A DNA stretch of 64,000 bases. Source: Argentina anserina. Taxonomy: Eukaryota > Streptophyta > Magnoliopsida > Rosales > Rosaceae. Within the stretch, counting starts at the first letter, position 1. Each line of letters opens with the position of its first letter. Position numbers and translations under genes: made by a program. Positions 47,800 to 60,636 of the stretch are shown here, piece after piece. The stretch lies in NCBI RefSeq assembly GCF_933775445.1, contig NC_065874.1, positions 18,247,001-18,311,000 of the forward strand, written 5' to 3'. The notes under the pieces were generated by a model, which worked only from the letters and a program-made list of their open reading frames with translations, had not been told where the DNA came from and ran no database searches.

Positions 47800-49879
47800 G
47801 ACCCCCGCACCGCAACCCAGGCGATGACAATGCACCGACGATGAAACCGCTCCCAGATCGGAGCTCGCGCCTTGACCTCGACGTTGGCCGAGCCTCCACG
47901 ATCGTCGCCACGCTCTTCGCCATCTCCGACGCAGACTGACGACCCGGATTTGCAGGATCCGACCCATGTACCGGTTCCCATACCCGACTGAGCCCAGCAG
48001 CCCCTTTTGGGCCTATGGCATGCCGAGCCCAATAGTCATTTGGGCTTTATACTATATTTTCTCTTCCTTTTCTTTTTTTCCTATTTCATTATTTTAATGT
48101 TCATTGGCACGTTTTTATTTCTAACGATTATTCACGTGCTCGTATAGGAAAAATCATTGCTCGTTGTACTATGGTGATGACATTCATGCCGAGATTGACG
48201 ATACTTTTGTCATCTACATACGATTTCGATCGTATCCTCACAAGATTTTTCTGTCATCGAACGAAGATCGAAAAGGATTTCATCAAGCAACTTCCTGCAT
48301 GACGATCGATTTGCAGAACAATTTAATTATATGTGGTCTATTTGGTAGACCAATAAGTATGTTTTTCTTAACGTTTCTGCTTCTGAACATATATATATAA
48401 ATTATCGGGCGCTATTAGCCTTCTTCATGTCTATTTTCCGGCCTTTCTTATAACGCCGATGAGACCAAAGAGGGATATGATTCCCCTCTTGGTCGACGTT
48501 TTCCGTGTGACAATCCTGGGGGAGTCACGTTATTATTTAAAGGGAAGAAATTGATTACGTGTAGTTGTCTGAGTACACCGCTGTTTTGGGTGCGATCATG
48601 AGCATCGCCGATATGCATCGATTATTTTGTGACCATACATCACAACTCTTTTCATTCCGGTTACATACTTGAATAGTTTCGATCATTCGAAACCTATACA
48701 ACCCTCGTTTCTTATGGATGCGTCGACATCGCGACTGTTAGTTGAATGTTTGAGTTTTCTTAAACTCATGTCTATAAATGATAACCCAAGGTCTACGTAC
48801 TCATTTATTTGAGTTGAAATCTATTACTTGGAAGAAGCACTAATTGCTGACAAAAGATCCCAAAAATAACGAATTCTATAGGACACACTTAAAGTGATTC
48901 AATAAATATCTATGACGTTGTTTTACCAGAGTTGACCTTGAAACATGCTCCACATCCGAGAAACACATGTCATTTTTGGCACCTGTATCTATTTCTTGAG
49001 GGAATTTCGGAGATGGAAACGTAACATTCTTCAATTCTCAAGTAAGCACATTTTTGAGCCTCAGGTTAAGGCTCCGCCCGATCTAATATACAAGATTTTT
49101 GTTGCTACAGACTTTTGATTAGTCAATCTATTTTCACTATGTTTTCTGCTTACAATTTTTCAAGTATGACGTTGGCCGCCTTCCCATTAACAGTAGATTT
49201 TTCAAGCTTAGACAGTAGCTTTGTTAGCCTGCAGACATAGCTTTGCTTACCTGCAGCAGTAGTTTTAGGTAACTCAAGAATCTTTGAATCATGGGTTCAG
49301 TTTTGTTGTCTCCTCGGTTTTGACATGATCATTTTTTGGTCATTTTGAACGAGATATGATGATTCGAGTTCTTTGAAATTCACATGATCATCTATTTTTC
49401 ATGTTCACGAAGCGATTAGAGGACCACCTCACCCGTGCTCCACACAGTGAGGCCGAGCTTGCCCCTCTCGGCGGCGCCATAACATTCCGGCCGTCAGTGG
49501 CGGCATCCCCTCCTTCACAGGAGCTTGTGATTCCTCCCGTGTTTTCTAATGCCTCCATGCCAATCTCTGATGCCCATCGCTCATTTTGCAAAGCTTGTTA
49601 TCTTGCTAGATTTCAAGGAAGTCCTTATTTTCTAAGGCTCTAACCGAGAACATTCCATTCTTAGAAAATATTGAAGGTGACATTAGTGGACCATATCTAA
49701 CCTAATGCGGACATTTTTCGGTATTTTTATGGTATAGGTTAAGAGCATCGACGCGTTGGTCACACGTCGCTTTGCTTTCCACATTGAACGCGGTATTTGC
49801 TAAAGTTTTTAGCTATGATCATCATACTAAGGGCTCACCACCTTTCCTATCCACTCAAATCTATTTGATTGGATACCGT
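47800..49879 (+). other. Copia internal sequence, unassigned
   Basis: Internal part of the decayed copia element. Only short, unsupported frames; I could not assign gag or protease. Open stretches such as the one near 49401-49643 do not resemble a known protein. Confidence 0.45.
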
Positions 49880-50480
49880 TGGAGAGTTCACCTCCACGAT
49901 TTTTGATGATTTTGTTTTGCATGTCTACTAGGATCGTCGTTGAACATATTATTCCTCATGTTCATTCACTGCACGATCTAGCAGAGCTCGGACTTGGTTA
50001 TGGGTACTAACCTGCCAATTTTTGCATGGAGATATGTAATGATGTTGCATGCAGCGACACTTATTCGTTTCACACCCACAACTTGCCAAGCGTTTAGTGC
50101 GTACCAGATGGTTACTAGATACGATCCCAACGTTTTTTTCACTAAACACCTATTTGGTTAAAGTTGTTTATGTGCCTCTATTGTAGTAATCTCAATGGGT
50201 CTACTTGAAACGATTTAGTATTTTGGTTGGTTATGATTTATGAATCACCAACACTTGTCCGCTATTTCCAATCTACAACCATGAATCTCTATTCTGCGAT
50301 TTTAGCAGACGGTCACTTTGTTAAGACATACTTCCAGTCGTTAGGGGGAGATATGGAATGCTCCCATTCCGGTTTTAACACCAGGAATTGACGTGGTGTG
50401 GCACTATGTCTCATTAAGATCCCGCACTACTCAAAGTGAGCAAAAGTGGAACGCATTATCAACCTCCAGAAAGTCAAAGA
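49880..50480 (+). pseudogene. Copia integrase and linker remnant
   Basis: Across several frames the translation follows the copia integrase C-terminal region. Recognisable text: a weak match to the HTQNGLAES-type region, then LHAATLIRFTPTT and PNVFF. Further on there is a Y-E-S-P-T block with LVRYFQS, ADGHFVKTYFQSLGGD, and SEQKVERIINLQK. Frameshifts and stops occur every few tens of codons. This supports the copia identity of the host element but cannot give a protein. Confidence 0.7.
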
Positions 50481-50968
50481 TTCGATACTCAATGACTTTA
50501 CTGATATTGCGAAAGTGACGATATCGCACATAAATGTTGTGATATGCCAGTAAGGTTGGAACTCTCATAATATGGGATAATTTCATTTGACCTGATCCTA
50601 GCACCGTTGGAACCATCCCTGATAGTGGGAAGGAAGCCGGCGATGGCACCATCGTACGCTGTGATGTTGTCGGCGCACATGGTATTGCACTACAAAACAA
50701 GGGCGGCAAATGCAAAGATGGACTAGCAAGGGGCATAGCTTCAATCTTGGCTCCTACCTAGATGAGGGGGAGATCATTATTCTCTGGAATAAAAAACCAG
50801 AAAGAAGCGAGGTGGTAGGCACAAGTATTTCGCCCATCATTAAGAGATATTCTCTAAACATGTGTATCAACTAAGTTTCTGTAGGATGCTACAGACTCCT
50901 TTTGTTGATGTTAGAGAAGAATAGAAATTTCACGAATTGATCGTATACAGCGCACGCATGTGTTTAAT

Positions 50969-53625
50969 TGTAATAACCCGAATTTTTAGAAACTAAATGT
51001 CGAGTATTTTTAAAGTGTTAAACTTGTGAAATTAATTCAAGACGACAATTGGAGGTTTGCGACATTTCGAAACGAAAACGGAAACATTCTCGGATCGTTT
51101 AATTAGAAAACGTAACGTTACCGCAATGTATAGATCGACTTTTATTCCGTCACTCGGTTGCGAAAACTTCCTTCACGAAAGTCGTAGAGCTCATCAATAC
51201 GAATTCGTGCACACGTCATGCGTTCGAATCGAACGCAAAAGTTATTAACGTCGGAAGTTCGTTTCCGATTTCGGAAATAGTATAAAAGGAAGGAGATGAG
51301 ATTAAAAATCAGATTTTTTCTAAAAATCAGCTCGGGTACTGTTCACCCGAGCTTAGGTACTGTTCACCGACCCAAAAACCTTCTCCAGCCGATTTCTCCA
51401 CCATCCGACATCGCCTCGTGTCGTGCCACCTATCAAAGTGACGGGGTCGACGATCTCCATCTTTTGGGCTACGCCTTGCACTCCGGCGACAACCACACAC
51501 CGTGTAGCAACCGCCGGAAGTTACTGCTGTGTCGGCATCGCCTCCTCCGGCCACCATAGCTCGAGACTCTTGGGGGGTTTTGCTTGTCTCAGTCCCAGCA
51601 ACATTCCCACAAAAAGAATCGAGCCAAATCGAAGTGTAAGTACCCGAATCAAAATTTCAATTTCTAGGGTTTGTGAATAGTGCCGAATTTATGTTCTTCG
51701 TTGTTTGGACTGTTTAGGCTCGGATTTAGATCTTGGTGTCAACTAGAAAGTTGTTGGAAATGTTTTTTAGGTTGTGGTGGTGAAATTTGGTGATGATTGG
51801 TGGCGGTCTGTGAACAGTAAAACCGCATGAACAGTGGTTGTAAATAGTAACGCCGTGTGAATAGTAACAGTAGATGTGAACATTGTCATGGTAAAAACAG
51901 TACATGTGAACAGTGTTGTGGCAAAAACTGTTGCTGTGAACAGTGCCGTGGTAAAACAATAACTGTGAACAGTGGCATGGTAAAAACAGTGATTAGTAAA
52001 CATGAACAGTGTTCCCGTGAACAATGTTTTATGAACAATATTTAGCAGTGCTGAACTCGCCATCTAATATTTTAAGTATCATTTTCTAAGTATTTATCGT
52101 GCTATTAGGTGACTGACGAAATGAGTGAGGAAATTACTTTCAGGGTCGTGGAAGTTGCACGTAGGAAAGAAGGTTGAGTAAAATCTCACATATTTACGAA
52201 TCTACCCTTGCGGAGATTCAAGATTTTATAAGAGTTTTTAATATTGAATTACGACATGTATACGATATAGTGGATTACATATATATTGTATAAATAGTAA
52301 TAAGTACATATATATATAGTTTGCTATATTATATAATGTTATGAATTCATTAGAATTGGTCATTTCGATGACGAGAATTAAATATTGAGCATGTGATTTG
52401 ATTTTTGTACAATAAGATGTGTGATTATCGTACGTGGTTTTAACATGAGTTTGTTAAAATGTTTTGTCTTCGGACGAGTTTTTGTCTTCGGACGTGTTTT
52501 ATGAAATATGACATGTATATGATATAATGGATTATATATATATTGTATAAATGGTAAATATGTACATATATATATAGTTTGCTATATAATATACTGTTAT
52601 GATTTTATCGTGATTTATGTCATTTTGATGACGAGATTTATATATCGAGCATGTGATTTTGATTTGTACAATATGATGTGAGATTATTGTACGTGATTTT
52701 AACATGGAGATTGTTAAAATGTTGATTTGTCTTCGGACTTGATTTTTGGTACAATATGATGTGAGATTATTGTACGTGATTTTAACATTGAGATTGTTAA
52801 AATGTTGATTTGTCTTCGGACTTGATTTGGTACAATATGATGTGAGATTATTGTACGTGTTTGGCAAGTCGGAACCTAGCCTTTGGCCGGGCGAAAGTTA
52901 CGATACAGTTAGAGCTCTAGTTTGTCTGCCAGAGTCCTGCATGTGAGGTAACGGGTGGTTATCTGCTCATAAGTACTCATATTTTTGGATATTGGGTAGC
53001 GGGTAGTTGCCCAATATCGGCGGTGTATTACGAGAGGGGTAACAGATGTGTACCAGCGTTCTTGGTACCCGTATTATAAATGCATTTGGGTAACCAAAAG
53101 GGTTACTTAATTTCTCATGAGCGCTTCTTTTCATATTTCTTTGGGACAACCAGATGGGCCGTCCATTGACTCATGTGTGCATTTATATTTGTTTGATTTG
53201 TGGATTTTCGTATATATATTAATATGCGAGTTATATTTTCATTTTACTCATACGAGCTGTAAAGCTTACCGGGTTTGTGTTTACAATCCCGGTGCACCAA
53301 TTCGATGGTGTAGTGGATAACTCCGCAGGTGTGGATTTGCGGGAATTGACAGACCGCTCAGAGGACTTGAAGTTATTTATCTCTAACTTGTGTGAGGATT
53401 TTGTGTGATTATCTTGTGAGGTTGTTGTGAGGATTATACATTTCTATTTTGTTATAATGTTGAATTATAATTTGGTTTGTAATAATCGGTTTGACTGAGT
53501 TGTATTTTGAACTCAGAGATGATCCGCTGTGGCATTTTAAATGATTTCGATTTCATCGAGATTGTTTGGTGTGTAACAACTTTGAAATTTTGAGTTTTTA
53601 AGCTTGAAATTTTGGGGTCGTTACA
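50969..53625 (+). repeat. Solo LTR 2, 2657 bases
   Basis: Same family as solo LTR 1: TGTAATAACCC start and GGGGTCGTTACA end, with perfect flanking TTAAT (50964-50968 and 53626-53630). TATA-like GTATAAAAGG near 51283. It has its own run of GTGAACAGTG words (51785-52030) and shares the 81-83-base array, but lacks the GC-rich block and the 26-base repeats, which explains most of the 538-base length difference. Confidence 0.82.
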
Positions 53626-53630
53626 TTAAT

Positions 53631-54120
53631 GGATTGTTCTCCCATGATTGATGATGTATTCGTTTATGCTCTTATTTCGTTGTAAAGTATCAATGATAAG
53701 CAACTTGACCGAAGTGGAAAAGAATCAATACAGGTTGAACTAGACTTGTTATGTTGGTCGTTGTTCGTAAGTGTAATGAGAAAGATGAGGTCATGATATA
53801 TTTGCAGAATTTATGGCGTAAAGATTGTCTCATTGTCCTAGTATTGACTACGATGAGTTATATTTTTCGTTATGGACATAATTAATTTCCGCTACTTGAT
53901 CAGTAGTAGTGTCCATGAAAACTGATTTGTAGCATATGATAGTGGTCATTGCATATCTGTAAAGGGATCTTGATGCAGGTATGAGAATGCCTGAGGGAAT
54001 TTAAATGCCTCCAGACCACGGAGAGCTTATGTAATCAGATTGCGACGTTCAATAGAACGTAGTACAATCGATTGCAAGAACTCATACCCATATGTGTTCA
54101 TATGAAAATTAATTCTTGAT
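53631..54120 (+). pseudogene. Copia reverse transcriptase remnant
   Basis: Broken frames follow the copia RT order: a KDEV motif, then the IDYDELYF stretch equivalent to DYDETYSPV, then a YMRMPEG block, then RLRRSIE. Many stops and frameshifts are present and the catalytic YVDD region was not found. Confidence 0.65.
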
Positions 54121-55249
54121 TCTCTATTCCGTCTAAGTAAAGATGATGAAGAGCTTCAATGTGCTATAGATTCATATATGTAAGTGTTGTTGGGACACTA
54201 TTGCTTTCATTATGATGTGATTAACTATGCGCCTATGCATTGTTATTGGACTTGCATTGCTCATTTGACATGGGTTTAGTTCTACACTTAGTGAACCAAT
54301 ACAAATCATATCCACACCAACGTTGTCAACAGCTCCATCAACATCAACGTACGCCTTGGTGTAGCAGTCGACACTGGTAGTGTAAAGGATGCGTATGGTT
54401 CCGTCTCGGACCAAAATTAGTCCTTCATTGGTCCATTCCCCCATTCCTTTGTGAAAAACACATTGAATGTGACAAATCAGAATCTGTCCAGTTTTGTAGG
54501 TCAACTTCAACGAGACTTATAGGACAGCTCGCTCAATGAAATATGGTGAAGTTGAAACCGTTGGAAAGGTCTATGTGTTTACTTTCTAGGGACACCAACC
54601 ATTTGTTCATAGCCATCATATTGAGTGAGATATGGTCGTTTTAGCAAAGTATGACAGTTCTGTCCAGAAATTTGTAAGTCATTTAACTTCGAGAGAGTAC
54701 TGTGAACTGCTCCGTTCGAATGAGGTTGTGAATTTATGTCACTGCAAAGCCACGGGTGTCTACTTTCCAGAAAATTTTACGGTTCGCTGATACCTATTTT
54801 GACAAAAACGTTATGGCCGTTTAAGTGAGTGAAGGTCATTCTACCCGAGAATCTGATTTTCATTGCAAACTCTTGTTTTGAGTTCTTATGCAAACTTGTT
54901 TCCTAATATCTAAGTTTGGCTAAGTATAGCATGGATGATCTAAGGATGTGTGGCTACATTAATGATTAATCATTAGCCCAAGACTACGTTTGAGAAACAT
55001 GTAATGAACGTTGTATACGTTGTTCTTTGTACTCCATGATTATGGCACTAATTATGAGGAGTTGTTTCGTAGACTTTAGGGGGAGTCTACCTCACATGAT
55101 GCTATCAAATGTAGGCGGTGCGTTGTGCTATTTTTCTCTTCGATCAAGCTTTTGTTTTTACCCAAGAGGTTTTTATTTTGCTTGACAAGGTTTTTACCGT
55201 GGCAACGATGTGTGCACCATGCAACCTAGGCATGCGACACAAGGGGGAG
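54121..55249 (+). other. 3' part of the copia element and polypurine tract
   Basis: No readable RNase H frame. The last 150 bases have the usual copia pattern of GAGGTTTTT, AAGGTTTTTACC and GGCAACGATG, then ACAAGGGGGAG just before the LTR. Confidence 0.6.
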
Positions 55250-55433
55250 TGTTCTAAGAGAATTATTATTCTACCCTTGTGTGTGTCTTAGCCTTATTAG
55301 GTTTCCTGTTAGAGACAAATTCGCATCTCTGTAATAGATTAGGACTCCGAATCCTGCGGGATTCAGGTGATGTAATGCCTATATATATAGGTCTACATAT
55401 CATTCAATAATACACAATTTTCATCCTGCAACA
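55250..55433 (+). repeat. 3' LTR of the copia element
   Basis: TGTTCTAAGAG...CCTGCAACA, 184 bases, with a TATATATAG box near 55381. Confidence 0.75.
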
Positions 55434-55575
55434 TGTTTATTATACTTTGATAAAATAATAATTTATTAATTTATTAATAAATTAACAAATATTAATTTAT
55501 AGATATAGTAATAACGCGCTAAATTAATAGTTTTTACTGGTTCTGAGACTATTAATTTATAGAGATTTTACTGTA

Positions 55576-55832
55576 ATAGGGTTCTGCAAGACAATTTTTT
55601 ATATTGGTAAATGGTTTCATTTCAAGGTGATTATTTACCTTTAATGGATATACTAATTGAGACGAAGATGGTTAATTGATACGTACTAAAGTTGAGATTA
55701 GCTAACTAATGTGTCATTAACCACAAGTGTATATATTCTAAATATTGTCATGACTGCTGTCTCATCAGCTAATTCCATTTATTCTTGGTGGAAAACGAAT
55801 TTCTTGTCTTGACCATAATCAACGTACAAGTC
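55576..55832. other. Short intergenic spacer
   Basis: Nothing recognised. Confidence 0.4.
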
Positions 55833-55840
55833 CATGACCT

Positions 55841-58800
55841 TAGGGGTGGACACGGGTCCATTCGGTTCGGTTTTGGACAAAACCCATAACCCAACCCAAA
55901 TTTTAAATTCGGTTCGGTTCGGTTCGGTTTTTCTATTTTAGAGACTGTGACCCATAACCCAACCCAACCCGTACGGTTCGGTTCGGTTCGGTTTTTTTTT
56001 TCGGTTTTACCCGTAAGTAAAATACGTAATATTATATATTAATTTTAAAAGTACAAAATTTAACATAAAGATGAAAAACTAATGGTCTAATGATTATTCC
56101 ATACCTAATTGACTTATCCCTCATCATTTAGCCCGTGGATCCGAAAATCTCGCCGAGTCCCGCAAGCCCGATGGGCTTTTATCCGAAAACAACACTAATA
56201 TGTTATAAGGGAAGACCCATTACCAAAATGCGAACACTAAAAGCCGTTTGCATATATGAAATCACCTAATTTTTGTCACCGATTGTGTGTTGTCGCACCA
56301 AAAAAACCCATTTGGGAAAGTCCCGGTCAATGAGGATTTTAATATGTCAAAACGCCTTTTTTTTTGTTGACCAAAGGTACGGACTGTCATCAATATCCAA
56401 AACAGACGAAATTTTTACGGGTTCCCTAAATATATATACTAATCACATCTATTGGTGTCAATCGACCATATTTCGAACTGTAGTTATCGACCGCCGAAGT
56501 GCCCACTAATGTATCATACATTTATATTAGATTTATAATAAAACTATCGCATTATGAAGCGACTATATGATTGAAACTTCTCGGAATCAATCGATATTAT
56601 CTGATATCATCGGTATATATATTTAGTGACCCTATAAAAATTTCATCCAATTCAGAGCTCATTTAACCGTTGAAATTTTCGGTAAATCGAAAACACCACT
56701 ATTATGCCCTAAGGGAGGACCTATTACAAAGATGCGAACACCGAAATCCGTTTGGATATCTGAAGCCACCTAATTTTTGTTACCTATCATGCGTGGTCGC
56801 ACTGAAAAAATCTATTTGGAAAAACCCCGATCAATGAGGTTTTATTATGTGAAAACGCATCTTTTTTGGTTGACCGTATGTACGAACGGTCAAACAATGT
56901 CCAAAACGAACGAAATTTTTACGGGGTCCCTAAATATATATACCAATCACATCTGATGGTGTCGATCGACCATATTTCGAATTAGAGTTGACGATCACTT
57001 AAGTGTCAACTAATGTATCATAACTTTTATATTATGTTTAAAATAAAACTATCGCATTATGAAGCGACTGAATGAAGAAGAGTTCTAGGGATCGATCGAC
57101 ACCAGCCGATGTCATCGGTATATATATTTAGTGACCCTATAAAAATTTCATCCAATTCAGATCTCATTTAACCGTCGGAATTTTCGGTAAATTGAAAACA
57201 CCACTATTATGCCCTAAAGGGAGGATCCATTACAAAGATGCGAACGCCGAAAGCCGTTTGCATATTTGAAGTCAACTAAATTTTGTTACATATCGTGCGT
57301 GGTCGCACTGAAGAAATCTATTTGGAAAAACCCCGGTCAATGATGTTTTATTAAGTGAAAACGCCTCTTTTTTGGTTGACCGTAGGTACGAACGGACAAA
57401 CCATGTCCAAAACGGAAGAAATTTTTACGGGGTCCCTAAATATATATACCGATCACATCTGCTGGTGTCGATCGATCATATTTCGAATTAGAGTTGACGA
57501 TCACCTAAGTGTCAACTAATGTATCATAACCTTTATATTAGGTTTAAAATAAAACTATCGCATTATGAAGCGACTATATGAAGAAAACTTCTAGGGATCG
57601 ATCGACACCAGCCGATGTGATCGGTATATATATTTAGAGACCCTATACAAATTTCATCCAATTCAGACCTCATTTGACCGTCGGAATTTTCGGCAAATTG
57701 AAAACACCACTATTATGCCCTAAGGGAGGATCCATTACAAAGATGCGAACGCCGAAAGACGTTTGCATATTTGAAGTCAACTAATTTTTGTTACCTATCG
57801 TGTGCGGTCGCACTAACGAAATCTATTTGGTAAAACCCCGGTCAATGAGGTTTTATTATGTGAAAATGCCTCTTTTTTGGTTGACCGTAGGTACGAACGG
57901 TCAAACCATGTCCAAAATGGACGAAATTTTTACGGGGTCCCTAAATATATATACCAATCACATCTGCTGGTGTCGATCGACCATATTTCGAATTAGAGTT
58001 GACGATCACCTAAGTGTCAACTAATGTATCATAACCTTTATATTAGGTTTAAAATAAAACTATCGCATTATGAAGCGACTATACGAAGGAAACTTCTAGG
58101 GATTGATCGACACCAGCCGATGTGATCGGTATATATATTTAGTAACCCTATAAAAATTTCATCCAATTCGGACCTCATTTAACCGTCGGAATTTTCGGTA
58201 CATCGAAAACACCACTATTATGCTATAAGGGAGGATCCATTACAAATATGCGAACGCCGAAAGCCGTTTGCATATCTGAAATCACCTAATTTTTGTTACC
58301 TATCATGCGCGGTCGTACTAAAGAAATCTATTTGGCAAAGCCCCGGTCAATGAGGTTTCAATATGTCAAAACACCTATTTTTTAGTTAACCGTAGGTACG
58401 ACCGGTCAAACCATGTCCAAAACGGACGAAATTTTTACGGGGTCCCTAAATATATATACCGATCACATCTGCTGGTGTCGATCGACTATATTTCAAATTA
58501 GAGTTGGCGATTACCTAAGTGTCAACTAATGTATCATAACCTTTATATTAGGTTTAAAATAAAACTATCGCATTATGAAGGAAGCAAGACGGCTAAATAA
58601 GGCGCCTCTTATACAGTTGGTCAATTAGGTTAGAAATTAGGTGCGGCTGTGAGGCCGACTACATTATTTTTTTAATTAAAAATAATAATAATAATAATGT
58701 AAAATTATAAATATGACAAAATGATGTCGTTTTGTAACGTTTACCATTGACTTCGGGTTGTTCGGGTCGGTTCGGTTTCTAAGGGACTGAACTCAAAACC

Positions 58801-58913
58801 CAACCCAAATAAAATCGGTTCGGTTCGATTTGATTCGGATTTCGATTTTTTCGGATTCGGTTTGGATTCGGGTCCGGTTTTTTTCGGTTTTCGGGTCAGT
58901 TTGTCCACCCCTA
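55841..58913. mobile_element. hAT-like non-autonomous element with internal tandem repeats
   Basis: Perfect 8-bp duplication CATGACCT at 55833-55840 and 58914-58921. The ends are TAGGGGTGGACA left (after a T shared with the duplication junction) and its near reverse complement TGTCCACCCCTA right, followed inward by GGTTCGGTTCGG-rich subterminal sequence on both sides. These are standard plant hAT marks. The interior holds a 505-base tandem array (56181-58579) and no transposase; the open frames inside are short and shift between repeat copies. Confidence 0.88.
56181..58579 (+). repeat. 505-base tandem array, about 4.75 copies
   Basis: The marker CCCTAAATATATATAC falls at 56424, 56928, 57434, 57939 and 58444: spacings 504, 506, 505 and 505. 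Each unit also holds TATCGCATTATGAAG, TTTCATCCAATTC, ATTTTCGGTAAAT and a TTTTTGGTTGACCGTAGG block. The first copy is the most diverged; copies three and four are closest. Homology starts near 56181 and ends at 58579. Confidence 0.93.
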
Positions 58914-58921
58914 CATGACCT

Positions 58922-60369
58922 ACCATACATAGTTCAACGCAGTCCACCTCAACATAGAGCTAGCTCTCTTTGTTCTTATTATGCCACTGCTGTATTGTAT
59001 TATTATTTCCCTATGTTTTCGTAGTTCTGTCAAGTGATAAGGAAATTGAACATGCATTTGTGATGATTGATCCTCAACATCAGCCATGTTTCATATATAT
59101 TAAGTCAGTATTCACTGTTAAACGTCTAGCGGTCTATAAAGAAGTCAACTTTTTTCTTAATTAAATCCATCAAATGATCAAATGCTGGGGAGCCAAGGCT
59201 ATCACTTTATGAGTTTATGTTCTGTATCCATGCCCAGGTAAATAATCTGAAATCTCTCCTGATTTGTTTTGTAGTAACGATTAATTAATTATGTACCAGA
59301 TGCATCTAGATATATATATATATATATATATATATATCTGTAATATATAATGTTAAGTACGTATGTAGGTAGATGCGTGCTGACCAAGAGATTAATTAAG
59401 AGCGAGGGTGTTCTCAGAATTTCTGGTATCTTTCATTTGGCAAGAATCTTGTCATGGTGGTTGAGCAAATTCTACATTCTCTGGTGATATTTTGGATACG
59501 TTAGGTAATGTAGAGATCTAGAAACATATATAAAAAAAATGGGGGAAATCAAGAAGACAACATAACTGTAAAAATTGTCAAATAAACTGTCAAAAAAAAA
59601 AAAAGATGATCAAATATCCTAAAATGCGCTACATGAATGTGCTTAGAATTTCGGAGTTGTTCTAAGTTAGAGTTCTCGACTTTGGTAGATCTGCCTTGCA
59701 GGTTTCTAATTGACACGGGGCCAACCCTGTGAATTAGGAGGACGTCCTAGAAGAACGACATTTAGAGGCTCACAGTTTATCACTAGGGACTGGTGCCTTG
59801 TAGGTAGATATTGTGGCTGAATATTCCTCACTACGGACTAGTGGCATGCATAAAATTACTTTATACAAAACAATAAAATTAGTGATCGATCCATATGATA
59901 ATATTTGTTCTCAAAAGTGTAAGATTTTAATCGGTTACCAAAAGAGTCGTGCGATTAAGTGGCAAATGAGCTTGATAAACTGATATGATTTGTCCTCGAT
60001 CAAAAGAGTAAAAATAGATGATGTACGTATGAGAAACATATATTAAGTATATATAAAATCATTCCTAGCTTTGGACTTTTTCTTATTTATGATGGTGCTA
60101 CTATATTACACATACACATTAATACATAATATATATTCACAAATCTTGAAAAAGGATTCCAGACCCCTTGTTCTGATAGGAAGAGATTTCCTTTGACCAA
60201 GCCAGAACGCATACATAACTAGTTAACTACTAAACCTAGCTAGCTACTATTTGAACTTCCATATTTTAACATTTGTAGTAATGCCATCTGATGAATTTCC
60301 ATTTTCTGGTATCCGATCAGTAGAACCATTAATTATCAATTGTAATAGCAACAAGTGATTCTTCAGAAA
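58922..60369. other. Intergenic region
   Basis: AT-rich, with an (AT)n run at about 59310-59337. No gene, RNA or recognised element was found. It includes the 3' flank of the truncated ALMT exon. Confidence 0.45.
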
Positions 60370-60636
60370 TCATTTCTCGCTCCTGATTCCTGAAGTAGTT
60401 GTACGTGTTTGTTCAGTCATAAAACTGGCGACTGATGCTAGTTCGTGAACTGCTCCAGCAATCTTTTCAACACAAGCTACGACTTCAATAAGAAGCAGAA
60501 CCACCGGAACGGATGGTATTGTTTCCTGCCAATTAGCATCTTCCCCCCATACTATGCCTCTTTTAAGAAACGATTTGAGGCTCTCAGCTGTTTGTTTTGA
60601 GTGAGCAATGTGGTGATAGTCAAATAAGACGAGATT
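60370..60636 (-). pseudogene. Last coding exon of a second ALMT copy, cut by copia
   Basis: Reading on the minus strand, the frame is open to a TGA at 60372-60370. It gives HIAHSKQTAESLKSFLKRG, then a VPVVLLLIEVVACVEKIAG block and VHELASVASF. This parallels the end of the intact ALMT gene (IANSKEAAEELK, LLFQIITCTEDIAEAAHKLAS). The 5' side ends at about 60636, where the end of a copia LTR begins, so the exon is interrupted inside its coding sequence. The missing upstream exons may lie beyond the copia element outside the window. No stop or frameshift is seen in the remaining piece, so the insertion may be fairly recent. Confidence 0.75.

Larger units (their letters stand above)
44101..55433 (+). 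mobile_element. Decayed Ty1/copia element carrying two solo LTRs
   Basis: The 5' LTR (44101-44211) and 3' LTR (55250-55433) share GAGAATTATTATT, the TTATTAGGTTTCCTGTTAGAGA block and a CATCCTGCAACA end. A typical polypurine tract, ACAAGGGGGAG, ends at 55249. Remains of integrase (about 49880-50480) and reverse transcriptase (about 53730-54090) lie between, all full of stops. No target duplication was found at the ends. Two later insertions sit inside it, at 44600-47794 and 50969-53625. Confidence 0.8.
43639..55573. mobile_element. Emigrant/pogo-like MITE interrupted by a copia element
   Basis: The left end starts CAGTAAAATCTC at 43639, and the exact reverse complement ends at 55573. TA dinucleotides flank both (43637-43638, 55574-55575), the duplication expected of Tc1/mariner-pogo types. 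The subterminal sequence is rich in ATTAATTTA-like words on both sides, and left and right share CGTGCTAAATTAAT / CGCGCTAAATTAAT blocks. The ends resemble the Emigrant MITE family (CAGTAAAACCTCTATAAATT). Without the nested copia the element is about 600 bases. No transposase was seen. Confidence 0.7.

Noticed and set aside
54172..54510. 112-aa minus-strand frame inside the copia element
   Set aside because: Antisense to the host element, no recognised motif, likely chance.
56273..58024. 78-aa frames repeated in the 505-base array
   Set aside because: Open in only two of the units and shifted in the others, so not a conserved protein.
59690..59830. GC-richer stretch in the right intergenic region
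   Set aside because: It looked like a possible LTR or RNA gene, but I found no paired ends, duplication or recognisable fold.
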